Below, piece by piece: positions 18,167-25,632 of a stretch of 54,570 nt of DNA. The stretch covers positions 1 to 54,570 of the forward strand of contig NZ_QETH01000027.1 of the NCBI RefSeq assembly GCF_003105115.1. Direction: 5' to 3'. Source of the DNA: Flavobacterium sp. HTF (GTDB lineage Bacteria > Bacteroidota > Bacteroidia > Flavobacteriales > Flavobacteriaceae). Within the stretch, counting starts at the first letter, position 1, and each line of letters starts with the position of its first letter. Below the pieces are notes generated by a model. It was not told where the DNA came from. It did no database searches and saw only the letters and a list, made by a program, of their open reading frames with translations. A program made the position numbers and the translations under genes.

Positions 18167-18893
18167 TGTCGATTTTATATTGAAATGTTTGGTTCAAACT
18201 TTCCAGAAGGAAATTTGAATTGGCAAATATGGTATTTTTTAATCGTTTAGCCAAAAAATCTGTATCACCACCCGTTAAAATTATTATAAAATTTGAAAAG
18301 TTTGCCCGATATTCATCGATAAAACCATCAATCTCATAGACGAACCCATTGACAACACCGGAATGAATAGCTTGTTTTGTTGAATCCCCAATATAATGTT
18401 CCGGTGCTTCTAAAGTTAATAACGGCAGTCTGGCTGTGAAATTATGTAGCGATTCATAACGTAACCTTAAACCCGGAGAAATCGCTCCGCCAAGATAATG
18501 GTCATTTTCGTCGATAAAATCGTAGGTAATACAAGTTCCTGCATCTATAACTAATCTGTTTTGTTTTGGAAACTGTAACGTGGCCCCGGCAGCCAAAACC
18601 ATCCTGTCAATTCCTAAGGTTTTTGGTGTTGCATATTTATTAATAAAAGGAAAGACGTCTTCATGTGTTAAAAAATGAATATTCAGCTTATTTTCGAAAG
18701 CCAAAAAAGATTGTTTTTCGATATTTCCGACCGATGCGATGACCAAATCGGAGCAATCCGGAAATTTTTTTAAAATTTTTTCTATTTCTTTTTCGAATTC
18801 ATTTTTCTCAAAAACAAAATTCCCAAGAGCAGTATTCTCCTCAAAGACAGCTGCTTTAATTCGGGTATTCCCTACATCAACAGTTAAAATCAT
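18159..18893 (-). CDS. coaX: Type III pantothenate kinase
   Basis: This 244-residue cytosolic enzyme phosphorylates pantothenate, the first step of coenzyme A synthesis. It has the ASKHA-fold motifs of CoaX: the phosphate-1 loop DVGNTRIKAAVFE at residues 5-17, the pantothenate/metal segment GIDRMVLAAGA, the phosphate-2 motif DAGTCITYDFID (about 117-128) and GGAISPGLRLRYESL. Length is normal. It is the first gene of the minus-strand cluster that continues with an outer-membrane protein, lptC and ppiD, with an 8-bp overlap to the second gene. It shares a 99-bp divergent intergenic region with tRNA-Phe. Confidence 0.95.
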   Translation of the reverse strand: MILTVDVGNTRIKAAVFEENTALGNFVFEKNEFEKEIEKILKKFPDCSDLVIASVGNIEKQSFLAFENKLNIHFLTHEDVFPFINKYATPKTLGIDRMVLAAGATLQFPKQNRLVIDAGTCITYDFIDENDHYLGGAISPGLRLRYESLHNFTARLPLLTLEAPEHYIGDSTKQAIHSGVVNGFVYEIDGFIDEYRANFSNFIIILTGGDTDFLAKRLKNTIFANSNFLLESLNQTFQYKIDND

Positions 18894-18912
18894 ATTTACT
18901 TTTTTGTTTTTG

Positions 18913-18920
18913 CGAAGATA
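18913..18920 (-). promoter_or_regulatory. Possible -7 element for coaX
   Basis: TATCTTCG on the minus strand differs by one base from TAnnTTTG and lies 19 bp before the coaX ATG. The -33 part is not clear, so this is a weak call. Confidence 0.3.
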
Positions 18921-18945
18921 CGAATTGATTTTTTTTTAAAATTGT

Positions 18946-18976
18946 TTTGGATAAACGAAAAATGATTCTATCTTTG
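18946..18976 (+). promoter_or_regulatory. Promoter of tRNA-Phe (TTTG-N19-TATCTTTG)
   Basis: TTTG at 18946-18949 and TATCTTTG at 18969-18976 are separated by exactly 19 bp, a full match to the Bacteroidota sigma-A promoter pattern. The tRNA begins 16 bp after the -7 element. Confidence 0.85.
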
Positions 18977-18992
18977 CACCCGCAATCAGCAT

Positions 18993-19068
18993 GGTGCCTT
19001 AGCTCAGATGGTAGAGCAATGGACTGAAAATCCATGTGTCCCTGGTTCGATCCCTGGAGGCACCACCA
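18993..19068 (+). tRNA. tRNA-Phe (GAA), CCA encoded
   Basis: A complete 76-nt cloverleaf can be drawn: acceptor stem GGTGCCT / AGGCACC, D stem GCTC/GAGC, anticodon stem ATGGA/TCCAT around loop CTGAAAA (anticodon GAA at 19026-19028), T arm CCTGG-TTCGATC-CCTGG, discriminator A and a genome-encoded CCA. All stems pair perfectly. It has its own promoter upstream and a terminator immediately downstream. Its 3' portion and terminator are repeated at 19397-19476. Confidence 0.98.
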
Positions 19069-19069
19069 A

Positions 19070-19101
19070 AACCCACTCAACTGAGTGGGTTTTTTGTTTT
19101 T
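19070..19101 (+). terminator. Terminator of tRNA-Phe
   Basis: AACCCACTCA and TGAGTGGGTT form a 10-bp stem with a tiny loop, followed by TTTTTGTTTTT. It should separate tRNA transcription from the GIY-YIG gene that starts 40 bp after the tRNA. Confidence 0.9.
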
Positions 19102-19109
19102 AATAGATT

Positions 19110-19394
19110 ATGCATTACTTATATATCCTATATTCAAATTCTTCTCAAAAATTCTATATTGGAGAAACAAAAGATATAGAAGAAAGAATTTTAAAACACC
19201 AAAACCATTTCTATTCAAATTCATTTACCAAAATTGCTGATGATTGGGAAATTGTTTTAACTTTTGCTTGTAATAATAAGGACGAAGCTGTTTATTTAGA
19301 AAAATTCATTAAACGAATGAAAAGCAGAACCTTTAACAACAAAATAATTGAAAATCCATCCATCTTACAAGATATTCTGTCTAAAAGAAAATAA
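19110..19394 (+). CDS. Stand-alone GIY-YIG nuclease family protein
   Basis: This 94-residue protein is a single GIY-YIG domain of the UvrC-N/UPF0213 type. It starts MHYLYILYS, continues with KFYIGETKDIEERILKH (the YIG strand and the catalytic-type arginine at about 27), and has the metal-binding glutamate in VYLEKFIKRMKSR (about 63-64). Members of this family cut DNA, sometimes as structure-specific nucleases or as parts of mobile elements; the target here is unknown. The gene is wedged between tRNA-Phe and a duplicate of the tRNA 3' end plus terminator, starting 4 bp after the first repeat and ending 2 bp before the second. This exact fit suggests the gene and one repeat arrived as a unit. 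Confidence 0.9.
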   Translation: MHYLYILYSNSSQKFYIGETKDIEERILKHQNHFYSNSFTKIADDWEIVLTFACNNKDEAVYLEKFIKRMKSRTFNNKIIENPSILQDILSKRK

Positions 19395-19396
19395 TA

Positions 19397-19476
19397 TGTC
19401 CCTGGTTCTCCCGAAGCCTCGGGACTGGAGGCACCACCAAAACCCACTCAACTGAGTGGTTTTTTTGTTTTTAATA
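19397..19476 (+). repeat. Duplicated tRNA-Phe 3' end plus terminator (remnant)
   Basis: TGTCCCTGGTTC at 19397-19408 repeats tRNA positions 19037-19048, and 19425-19476 repeats 19054-19105 over 52 bp with one mismatch (G19089 to T19460). Between these blocks, the five tRNA bases GATCC are replaced by 16 bases TCCCGAAGCCTCGGGA, an imperfect hairpin that destroys the T loop. No acceptor 5' half, D arm or anticodon arm is present, so this is not a functional tRNA. The duplicated terminator is still intact enough to end GIY-YIG transcription. Confidence 0.9.
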
Positions 19477-19489
19477 CTTTTCCAAAAAA

Positions 19490-19531
19490 TTAACCGCAAA
19501 GTTCGCTAAGATTTACGCAAAGGTTCGCAAG
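19490..19531 (+). repeat. Dispersed intergenic repeat, family A (copy 1)
   Basis: This stretch opens TTAACCGCAAAGTTCGC and ends ACGCAAAGGTTCGCAAG, so it contains internal CGCAAAG units. Related copies are at 40985-41024 (plus) and 42969-43010 (minus). Confidence 0.75.
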
Positions 19532-19743
19532 CTGTTATTAAACTTTGTTTTTTTGTTTGTCCTTTTACAGTTAAAAAAACTCTTAATTCTTCCCTTTGTA
19601 AACTTTTGATTACCAAAAACCAGAAAGTTAATAATTAAAGTAATTTTGTTAAAAAAGTATCAACTAAATAAAAAAATATCTTTTATATTCGTAAAATCGT
19701 ATTTTAATTTTTATTTATTATCAAAAAACACAGAGCGTTTTTT

Positions 19744-21237
19744 ATGGGTAAAACTTCTACTAAAGGCATTTGGAAAGTAATTTCTGCCTCCTCTATGGGT
19801 ACAATGATCGAATGGTATGACTTCTATATTTTCGGAAGTTTAGCTGTTGTAATTTCAACCAAATTTTTCCCAAGTGATAATCCAACTGCAGCATTTTTAT
19901 CTACATTGGCCACTTTTGCTGCCGGATTTGTAGTACGCCCTTTTGGCGCTTTATTTTTTGGCAGGCTCGGAGATATCATTGGCCGTAAATATACTTTTAT
20001 GGCTACCTTATTATTAATGGGGGGTTCAACTTTTTTAATTGGCTGTATTCCCAGTTATGAAACTATTGGTTTTTTGGCTCCTTTATTAGTCCTCATTTTG
20101 CGTTTATTACAAGGACTTGCGCTTGGTGGTGAATATGGCGGAGCAGCTACTTATGTTGCAGAACATGCTCCTGTGGGAGAAAAAGGATATTGGACTTCCT
20201 GGATTCAGACTACAGCAACCGTCGGACTATTTATTTCTCTTATGGTTATTTTGGCAACAAAAAATATTCTTTCAACAGAAGATTTTGATTCCTGGGGATG
20301 GCGTGTTCCTTTTTGGGTTTCTATTGTCATGGTTGGGGTTTCTTACCTAATCCGAAAAAATATGGATGAATCTCCTGTCTTTGCAAAAGCAAAAAAAGAA
20401 GGCACAACAAGTACAAATCCTTTAAGAGAAAGTTTCGGAAACAGGTATAATCTAAAATTTGTTTTACTGGCATTATTTGGCGCTACGATGGGACAGGGCG
20501 TCGTATGGTACACAGGACAGTTTTATGCCATGAGTTTCATGAAAACCGTAATGAATATTGACTCTTCTCAGGTAGATAGCCTATTAGGGATTGCTTTACT
20601 TTTAGGAACTCCGTTTTTTATTGTTTTTGGATGGCTGAGTGACAAGGTTGGCAGAAAATACATTATGATGGGCGGTATGCTGTTGGCTATTTTGTTTTAC
20701 AGGCCAATTTATAAAATGATGTATGATACAACAGACATTAGTAATAAAACAGAAATTTTCGAAGAAACAACAAAATCGATTGAAAATAAAAGCAACGGAG
20801 GTTCTGTATCAACAACTCAAAAAAATTATACTGACGGTACAACCGTGATAGAGAAAAAATCGTATATCCTTAATAAAGAGACACAAACAAGCATTTCTGT
20901 TACAATTAATTCTAGTGACGAATGGACATTAATATTTTTAGTTTTCATTCAGGTGCTATTTGTAACAATGGTTTATGGGCCAATTGCTGCATTTTTGGTA
21001 GAAATGTTCCCTACAAAAATAAGGTATACCTCAATGTCATTACCTTATCATGTTGGAAACGGAATTTTTGGAGGTTTACTTCCTGCTATTTCTACTTATC
21101 TTGTATCACAATCAAAAGAATCGGGTAAAACTGATTTTTATCTTGACGGACTTTGGTATCCTATCATTATTGCTTCAGTTTGTTTTGTAATTGGAATGAT
21201 TTATATTGATAATAAGAATAAAACTAATCACCTTTAA
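19744..21237 (+). CDS. MHS-family MFS transporter with inserted soluble loop
   Basis: This 497-residue inner-membrane protein belongs to the metabolite:proton symporter branch of the MFS (ProP/ShiA/KgtP-like). The TM1 segment SSMGTMIEWYDFYIFGSLA, RPFGALFFGRLGDIIGRK in the first cytoplasmic loop and RLLQGLALGGEYGGAATYVAEHAP are characteristic. Residues about 320-391 form a hydrophilic, Thr/Ser/Lys-rich insertion beginning YDTTDISNKTE between late membrane helices, which most family members lack. Substrates of the branch include proline, betaine, dicarboxylates and shikimate; none can be chosen here. A 74-residue membrane protein starts 10 bp downstream and may be its small partner. Confidence 0.88.
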   Translation: MGKTSTKGIWKVISASSMGTMIEWYDFYIFGSLAVVISTKFFPSDNPTAAFLSTLATFAAGFVVRPFGALFFGRLGDIIGRKYTFMATLLLMGGSTFLIGCIPSYETIGFLAPLLVLILRLLQGLALGGEYGGAATYVAEHAPVGEKGYWTSWIQTTATVGLFISLMVILATKNILSTEDFDSWGWRVPFWVSIVMVGVSYLIRKNMDESPVFAKAKKEGTTSTNPLRESFGNRYNLKFVLLALFGATMGQGVVWYTGQFYAMSFMKTVMNIDSSQVDSLLGIALLLGTPFFIVFGWLSDKVGRKYIMMGGMLLAILFYRPIYKMMYDTTDISNKTEIFEETTKSIENKSNGGSVSTTQKNYTDGTTVIEKKSYILNKETQTSISVTINSSDEWTLIFLVFIQVLFVTMVYGPIAAFLVEMFPTKIRYTSMSLPYHVGNGIFGGLLPAISTYLVSQSKESGKTDFYLDGLWYPIIIASVCFVIGMIYIDNKNKTNHL

Positions 21238-21247
21238 ATTTAAAAAA

Positions 21248-21472
21248 ATGAATACAATTAAACAGACATTAGGGGTTTTATGGGTGATATTGGCAGTTTC
21301 TGCAGCATATTTTTGTATTTTCGAATTTGGATTACCAAAACTACTCTCAGACAAACAAGATGATTTAGTCTTTGGAATTATCATTCTTTTTATTCTAACT
21401 CCGCTTATCGTTTTAGGATTGGGAACTTTTGGCTATTTTGCTGTAATTGGAGAGTATAATAAGAAAAAATAA
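21248..21472 (+). CDS. Small membrane protein paired with MFS transporter
   Basis: This 74-residue protein starts at the ATG at 21248, preceded by an A-rich leader; an upstream in-frame start at 21206 lies inside the transporter gene and is less likely. It has two transmembrane helices (about 5-26 and 38-62) linked by a short polar loop KLLSDKQDDL and a charged end YNKKK. The 10-bp spacing to the MHS transporter gene implies co-translation and fits the small accessory membrane proteins seen next to MFS genes in Bacteroidota. A role in stability or activity of the transporter is inference. Confidence 0.75.
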   Translation: MNTIKQTLGVLWVILAVSAAYFCIFEFGLPKLLSDKQDDLVFGIIILFILTPLIVLGLGTFGYFAVIGEYNKKK

Positions 21473-21490
21473 CCTCAAACAGATATAAAT

Positions 21491-21517
21491 AAAAAGGCTG
21501 CCTGTTTCCAGACAGCC
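21491..21517 (-). terminator. Terminator at the end of the sus minus arm
   Basis: GGCTGCCTG and CAGACAGCC form a 9-bp stem with one mismatch and a TTTC loop, followed on the minus strand by TTTTTATTTA. It lies 56 bp after the amylase stop. Confidence 0.8.
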
Positions 21518-21572
21518 CTTTCACATTACTAACCAAACCAAACTTTTAATCTGTTAGATATATTTTTAAATC

Positions 21573-24440
21573 TTATTTTTTGATGAATTTCATCACCTGT
21601 GTTTTATTATTTTCATCGAAAGCTTTTACGAGATATATTCCTGTTTTTAAATCACTTACGCTAAACTGAAAGTCTAAATTTCCGTGAGTTGTAAAACTTT
21701 TTACTAATTGTCCGGAGATGGAATAAACCTGAACTTTTGTTGTTGCTATATTTAAGGTAAAGTAATCCGTAACAGGATTAGGAAATAAATTCACTGAATT
21801 TCCTTTCTCAAAATCAGCTATTGCTAAATTTGCCTGTTTGTTACCATAAATCCTGTATTCACCAGCCGGAAGGCTTATTGGTGCATTTACATCTGCAACA
21901 TTTATAGTTGTATTGTCCATTAGATTGTACCACGTCCCGGTGTACTGAAAACCTGTAGCAACATTTTGTGTCGTTACATCAAAGTTTGCCACAATGAGAA
22001 CATCTTTTAGTTGTGTTGTCGCCAGATTTGGGTTGGTAATCTTTATATTTACGCTTAATGAATTTGCGGTTGCAATAGTTGGTGTTCCTAAAAAAACAGG
22101 TTCTGTAATTTTAAGGGTAATCATTTTTGACCAGTCATTGTAAATTTTATTTCTGTTTGAATCTCCCTGCCAATTCTCTACCCATTGTGGCTGTGGTTTT
22201 GTATCTAATTTACAATCTCCGGGAATAGTTCCTGAAGAATCATTTACAGTTCCGTTATTACAGGTAAAAATAGATTCGTCCCATCCTAATTCTCCAAAAT
22301 GCCAAATCATTTTTGGACCAGGAACTAATAATGAAACAGCTCCAATAGCGGACATTCTGGACAATGCCGTATTTAATGTTTTTACATTATAACTTCCCGA
22401 AGAAGCACCGTACTGAACATTTTTATACATCAGTCTTTCCTCATCATGACTTTCTGCATAACCCATTAGGCGATTTGCGGTAAAACCATGACTTGCACTT
22501 GCCATTCTGGAAATATTACTGGCATATCCCATAGACAATTCATTATAAGGATCTGTCATTTTACCCCACATCATAATTCCTTTGCTTGGCGTTTCTGAGA
22601 TTTTGTAATTTGCCCATTCTTTCTCTTCACCGTCAGTTCCTAAATGTTCAAAAATGGTATAATGTGTTGGATCTAAACTCCAAGAGTAGTCAGCATATTT
22701 TTTAAGAATATCTACTCTGTCCTGCTGATACTTATTAGTACAAGGTTCGTCAGAGTCTGTACACGCCTGAGTAAATCCTTTTGTTAAATCCCAACGGAAA
22801 CCATCAATCTTGTATTCTTCAATCCATTGTTTTACAACACGTTCTACATAATTTTGAGTCTTTAGAGATTGATGATTAAAATCTTCTCCTACACTGTAAG
22901 TATGTTTAGCTGTTGTATTAAAATAAGGATTTTCAGCAGTTGGTGAACCAAAGCCATCACCATCAGGATCATTCATCCACATTCTGACCATTGGGTTTCT
23001 TCCGAAAGCATGATTTAGTGCCACATCAAGAATAACTGCAATTCCGTTTTGATGACATAGATCAATCAATTCTTTTAATTTATCTGATGTCCCATAAAAC
23101 TTATCCAAAGCCATGTGAAATGAGGTATTATATCCCCAGCTTTCATTGCCTTCAAACTCCATTACAGGCATTAATTCGATTGCGTTTATTTTTAAATTTT
23201 TAAAATAATCAATCTTATCTATTAGACTTTGATAATTTTTTGCAGCATCAAAATCACGAACCAAAACTTCATAAACTACCAATTTTTCTTTTTCTGGCTT
23301 AGTGAAATTGGAAACCTGCCAATTATATGGTGTCTGACCTGTTTTTAAAACTGTAACCTCAAAGTTTTGTCCGGCTGGATAAGCCGGTAAATTTGGATAT
23401 GATGTTGAAGGAATGTCAGCATCATCATAAGGTGACAAAACCAAAGTAGAATAAGGATCTGCTGTTTTTACCATCGCTGGCGAATTTGCTAATGGAGTTG
23501 CATCAACAACCCAATACTGATATGTGTTATTTACCCCAGAAACTAATCCGTTTAATTCTAACCAAAATTTTCCTGTAGTCGGGTCTTTTTTCATGGCATA
23601 GGCCGAAGTTGGCTGCCAGTTATTAAAACTTCCGGCAACGTATACAAAGTCTTTTAAAGGTGCATCTAAAACTAATGTTGCTTTTGTAGCGTCGGTAGAG
23701 TTATAATTAATTCCGTCCACTAATCCTGTTGGCATTGTCTCAGAAACTGTATTTGGATTTACTATTACAGAAAACTTTTTAGAAATAGTAACGCCTGCTT
23801 GTGTTGCCAACAATTCATAATTCTGATTACTTGTAACATTAGTATGCAGGTATGAATAATTAGATGTGCTGGTATTAGTATTTATTGTGGCACCGTTCGC
23901 TTTTAAAGTATAACTCGCAGCTCCGTTTGTGTTTGTTGCAGTGATATTAAAATTTGAACCCGAAGCAATAATCGTAGCACTATTTTGTATTGGAGCAGTC
24001 AGCGTTACCTGGAAAGATCCGACTTCTACTAAAATGTCCTGTGATTTTTTATCTCCGTTTCCATTTTTAGCTTTTATTAAAAACCCTATTTTGCCAATAC
24101 CTGTTGTATTATAAAAGGTTGTTGGTGTAAACGTTTTTGTATAAGTATCTGTTCCGGCATTATAGGTAAATATACTGGCATCACTTGAATTGTCCCAGGC
24201 TCCGTTGTCCGGAGTTCCTTTCTGAGTTGTATCGTTTGTATCAAAAGCCCAGGCCCATAGATATAGTTTGTGGTCGGTTACACCCCATGTTGACTCGTTT
24301 ACACTGCTTCCATTAATTGTAATCGTAATAGAAGTTGTTTCTTCAAAAGTGGATGGGCTTACAGAGTAAGTTACTGTTTGTTGTTGGGCAAAAGAAATTG
24401 CCGACATTAACAGAAATATTTTTAGTAAAGTTTTTTTCAT
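21573..24440 (-). CDS. T9SS-secreted multidomain GH13 alpha-amylase
   Basis: This 955-residue exported enzyme should hydrolyse alpha-1,4 bonds of starch outside the cell. Domains in order: signal peptide ending near SFAQQ, an N-terminal beta-sandwich (about 22-140), an Ig-like stretch (140-230), a CBM48-like module around FVYVAGSFNNWQ (about 265-276), and a GH13 barrel with region I DVALNH (472-477), nucleophile Asp551 in GFRWD, acid/base Glu598 in TIFEHLG and the ESHDEE motif near 663-668. A beta domain follows, then a type A type IX secretion signal from about 880 (LFPNPVTDYFTLN to VMKFIKK). It is the fourth gene of the susCDE arm, behind an intergenic terminator hairpin. Confidence 0.93.
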   Translation of the reverse strand: MKKTLLKIFLLMSAISFAQQQTVTYSVSPSTFEETTSITITINGSSVNESTWGVTDHKLYLWAWAFDTNDTTQKGTPDNGAWDNSSDASIFTYNAGTDTYTKTFTPTTFYNTTGIGKIGFLIKAKNGNGDKKSQDILVEVGSFQVTLTAPIQNSATIIASGSNFNITATNTNGAASYTLKANGATINTNTSTSNYSYLHTNVTSNQNYELLATQAGVTISKKFSVIVNPNTVSETMPTGLVDGINYNSTDATKATLVLDAPLKDFVYVAGSFNNWQPTSAYAMKKDPTTGKFWLELNGLVSGVNNTYQYWVVDATPLANSPAMVKTADPYSTLVLSPYDDADIPSTSYPNLPAYPAGQNFEVTVLKTGQTPYNWQVSNFTKPEKEKLVVYEVLVRDFDAAKNYQSLIDKIDYFKNLKINAIELMPVMEFEGNESWGYNTSFHMALDKFYGTSDKLKELIDLCHQNGIAVILDVALNHAFGRNPMVRMWMNDPDGDGFGSPTAENPYFNTTAKHTYSVGEDFNHQSLKTQNYVERVVKQWIEEYKIDGFRWDLTKGFTQACTDSDEPCTNKYQQDRVDILKKYADYSWSLDPTHYTIFEHLGTDGEEKEWANYKISETPSKGIMMWGKMTDPYNELSMGYASNISRMASASHGFTANRLMGYAESHDEERLMYKNVQYGASSGSYNVKTLNTALSRMSAIGAVSLLVPGPKMIWHFGELGWDESIFTCNNGTVNDSSGTIPGDCKLDTKPQPQWVENWQGDSNRNKIYNDWSKMITLKITEPVFLGTPTIATANSLSVNIKITNPNLATTQLKDVLIVANFDVTTQNVATGFQYTGTWYNLMDNTTINVADVNAPISLPAGEYRIYGNKQANLAIADFEKGNSVNLFPNPVTDYFTLNIATTKVQVYSISGQLVKSFTTHGNLDFQFSVSDLKTGIYLVKAFDENNKTQVMKFIKK

Positions 24441-24467
24441 AATATGGTTGGTTAGGTTAGCATGATT

Positions 24468-24497
24468 AAAAAAGGGCTACCTTACAGATAGCCCTCT
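24468..24497 (-). terminator. Intra-operon terminator between susE and the amylase
   Basis: GGGCTA (24474-24479) and TAGCCC (24489-24494) form a stem followed on the minus strand by six T residues, in the 75-bp gap between the susE stop and the amylase start. It looks like a real terminator, so the amylase gene may be expressed by read-through at a lower level or from its own start. Confidence 0.7.
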
Positions 24498-24515
24498 TTG
24501 CATAAAGAAAGTTTA

Positions 24516-25613
24516 TTATTGATTAGGAATCATTAAATAGCTTCCATCTAAATCATTGAAATAAATTACATATTTAGATTTTGATACTGGTATATTATCA
24601 CCAGTTCCTCCACCTGAGAAAGGAGTTTTTCCACCCCAAGAAACATCCCATGCATCATTTGCTCTAAACTTCATTTCACCATCATTAAGTGATGTTATAC
24701 CTAATGTCCAAATATGTCCGTTAAAAGTAGATTTAACCATTGCTGTTGAAGCATCCCATCCTTTAGCAGTGCTACTTCCAATAATACCTACTGTTAAGTA
24801 ATTCACAGCAGCAGAAGCGTCGTAAGCTTCTAATGTATAGCTTAACTTTTGAACATCCATTTTAAACTTATAATAACCATCAGCAGGAATTTCAATACTT
24901 GCAGGATCTGGATCTGAGTCAGTACCTCTGTAAGCTAAAGAACCTCCTGATCCTCCGTACATCGGAGCCCAGTTCCCTAAGTTTTTAATCGCTTTGAAAT
25001 ATCCTTTTTTAAAGAATCCTGTAAACACATATTCATTAGCATTTGTTCCACTTCTGAATAAAATTTGATTTCCTTTGTTATTATCCCAACCAGAAACAGT
25101 TGCGTCTCCAACTAAATACCAGTCGTTGAAATTATAAGGAACTTTTCCTGTGTAAGGAGTAACTGTAATTGAAATTAAACCCTTAGCTACTTGAGTAAAT
25201 CCTCCTGAAATATTTGATGTAATTTTTATATCATACATTGCTGCTACTTCAGGTTGTCCTCCAAGATCAATTGCTGCCTGATTTAATTCTTTAGCAAGCA
25301 CAGATATTTCTTTAATACCATTAGTAGTAGTTGCAAGCGTTTTTGCATTAGTAAAATCTCCACCTTTTTTATCTATTAACAAACTATATTTCACTGATAC
25401 ATCGGTAGAATATTCTGCAGCTGACCATGTAAATTTAGCAACTTCTTCTGATGCTTTCTCAACATCCAAAACATAATTTTGTCCTGTTGTTGGTGCAGTA
25501 ATTTCTGGTGTTGAAACAGCATTTAAAACTGGTCTGTTATCTACATCATCAGAATTACAAGAAACCGCCAATACACCAATAAATGCGATTAAAATCTTAT
25601 ATATATTTTTCAT
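24516..25613 (-). CDS. SusE/SusF-like surface starch-binding lipoprotein
   Basis: This 365-residue lipoprotein has a lipobox with Cys19 (AVSCNSDDVDN); the acidic residues right after the cysteine fit a surface export signal for Bacteroidota lipoproteins. An N-terminal SusE domain (about 35-160, with YVLDVEKASEEVAKFTWS) is followed by two beta-sandwich starch-binding modules, the first around WYLVGDATVSGWDN and the second around VGIIGSSTAKGWDAST. It should hold starch at the cell surface for SusCD and the amylases and not cleave it. It follows susD by 19 bp and is the third gene of the arm. The SusE/F assignment is firm, sugar preference is inferred from neighbours. Confidence 0.9.
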   Translation of the reverse strand: MKNIYKILIAFIGVLAVSCNSDDVDNRPVLNAVSTPEITAPTTGQNYVLDVEKASEEVAKFTWSAAEYSTDVSVKYSLLIDKKGGDFTNAKTLATTTNGIKEISVLAKELNQAAIDLGGQPEVAAMYDIKITSNISGGFTQVAKGLISITVTPYTGKVPYNFNDWYLVGDATVSGWDNNKGNQILFRSGTNANEYVFTGFFKKGYFKAIKNLGNWAPMYGGSGGSLAYRGTDSDPDPASIEIPADGYYKFKMDVQKLSYTLEAYDASAAVNYLTVGIIGSSTAKGWDASTAMVKSTFNGHIWTLGITSLNDGEMKFRANDAWDVSWGGKTPFSGGGTGDNIPVSKSKYVIYFNDLDGSYLMIPNQ

Positions 25614-25632
25614 TTTACAATTTTATTAGGTG

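Larger units (their letters stand above)
19395..19743. other. 349-bp gap: tRNA remnant, dispersed repeat, AT-rich leader
   Basis: This gap holds, in order, the tRNA-Phe 3' remnant with terminator (19397-19476), a copy of the dispersed TTAACCGCAAAG repeat (19490-19531), and about 210 bp of AT-rich DNA leading to the transporter gene. No open frame of interest and no clear promoter element was found in the last part. Confidence 0.7.

Noticed and set aside
19110..19394. GIY-YIG gene as part of an intron in tRNA-Phe
   Set aside because: The tRNA upstream is complete and uninterrupted, with its own CCA and terminator, so there is no intron.
19397..19476. A second tRNA-Phe gene
   Set aside because: Only the 3' half is present, the T loop is broken by a hairpin, and no acceptor 5' strand, D arm or anticodon arm exists.
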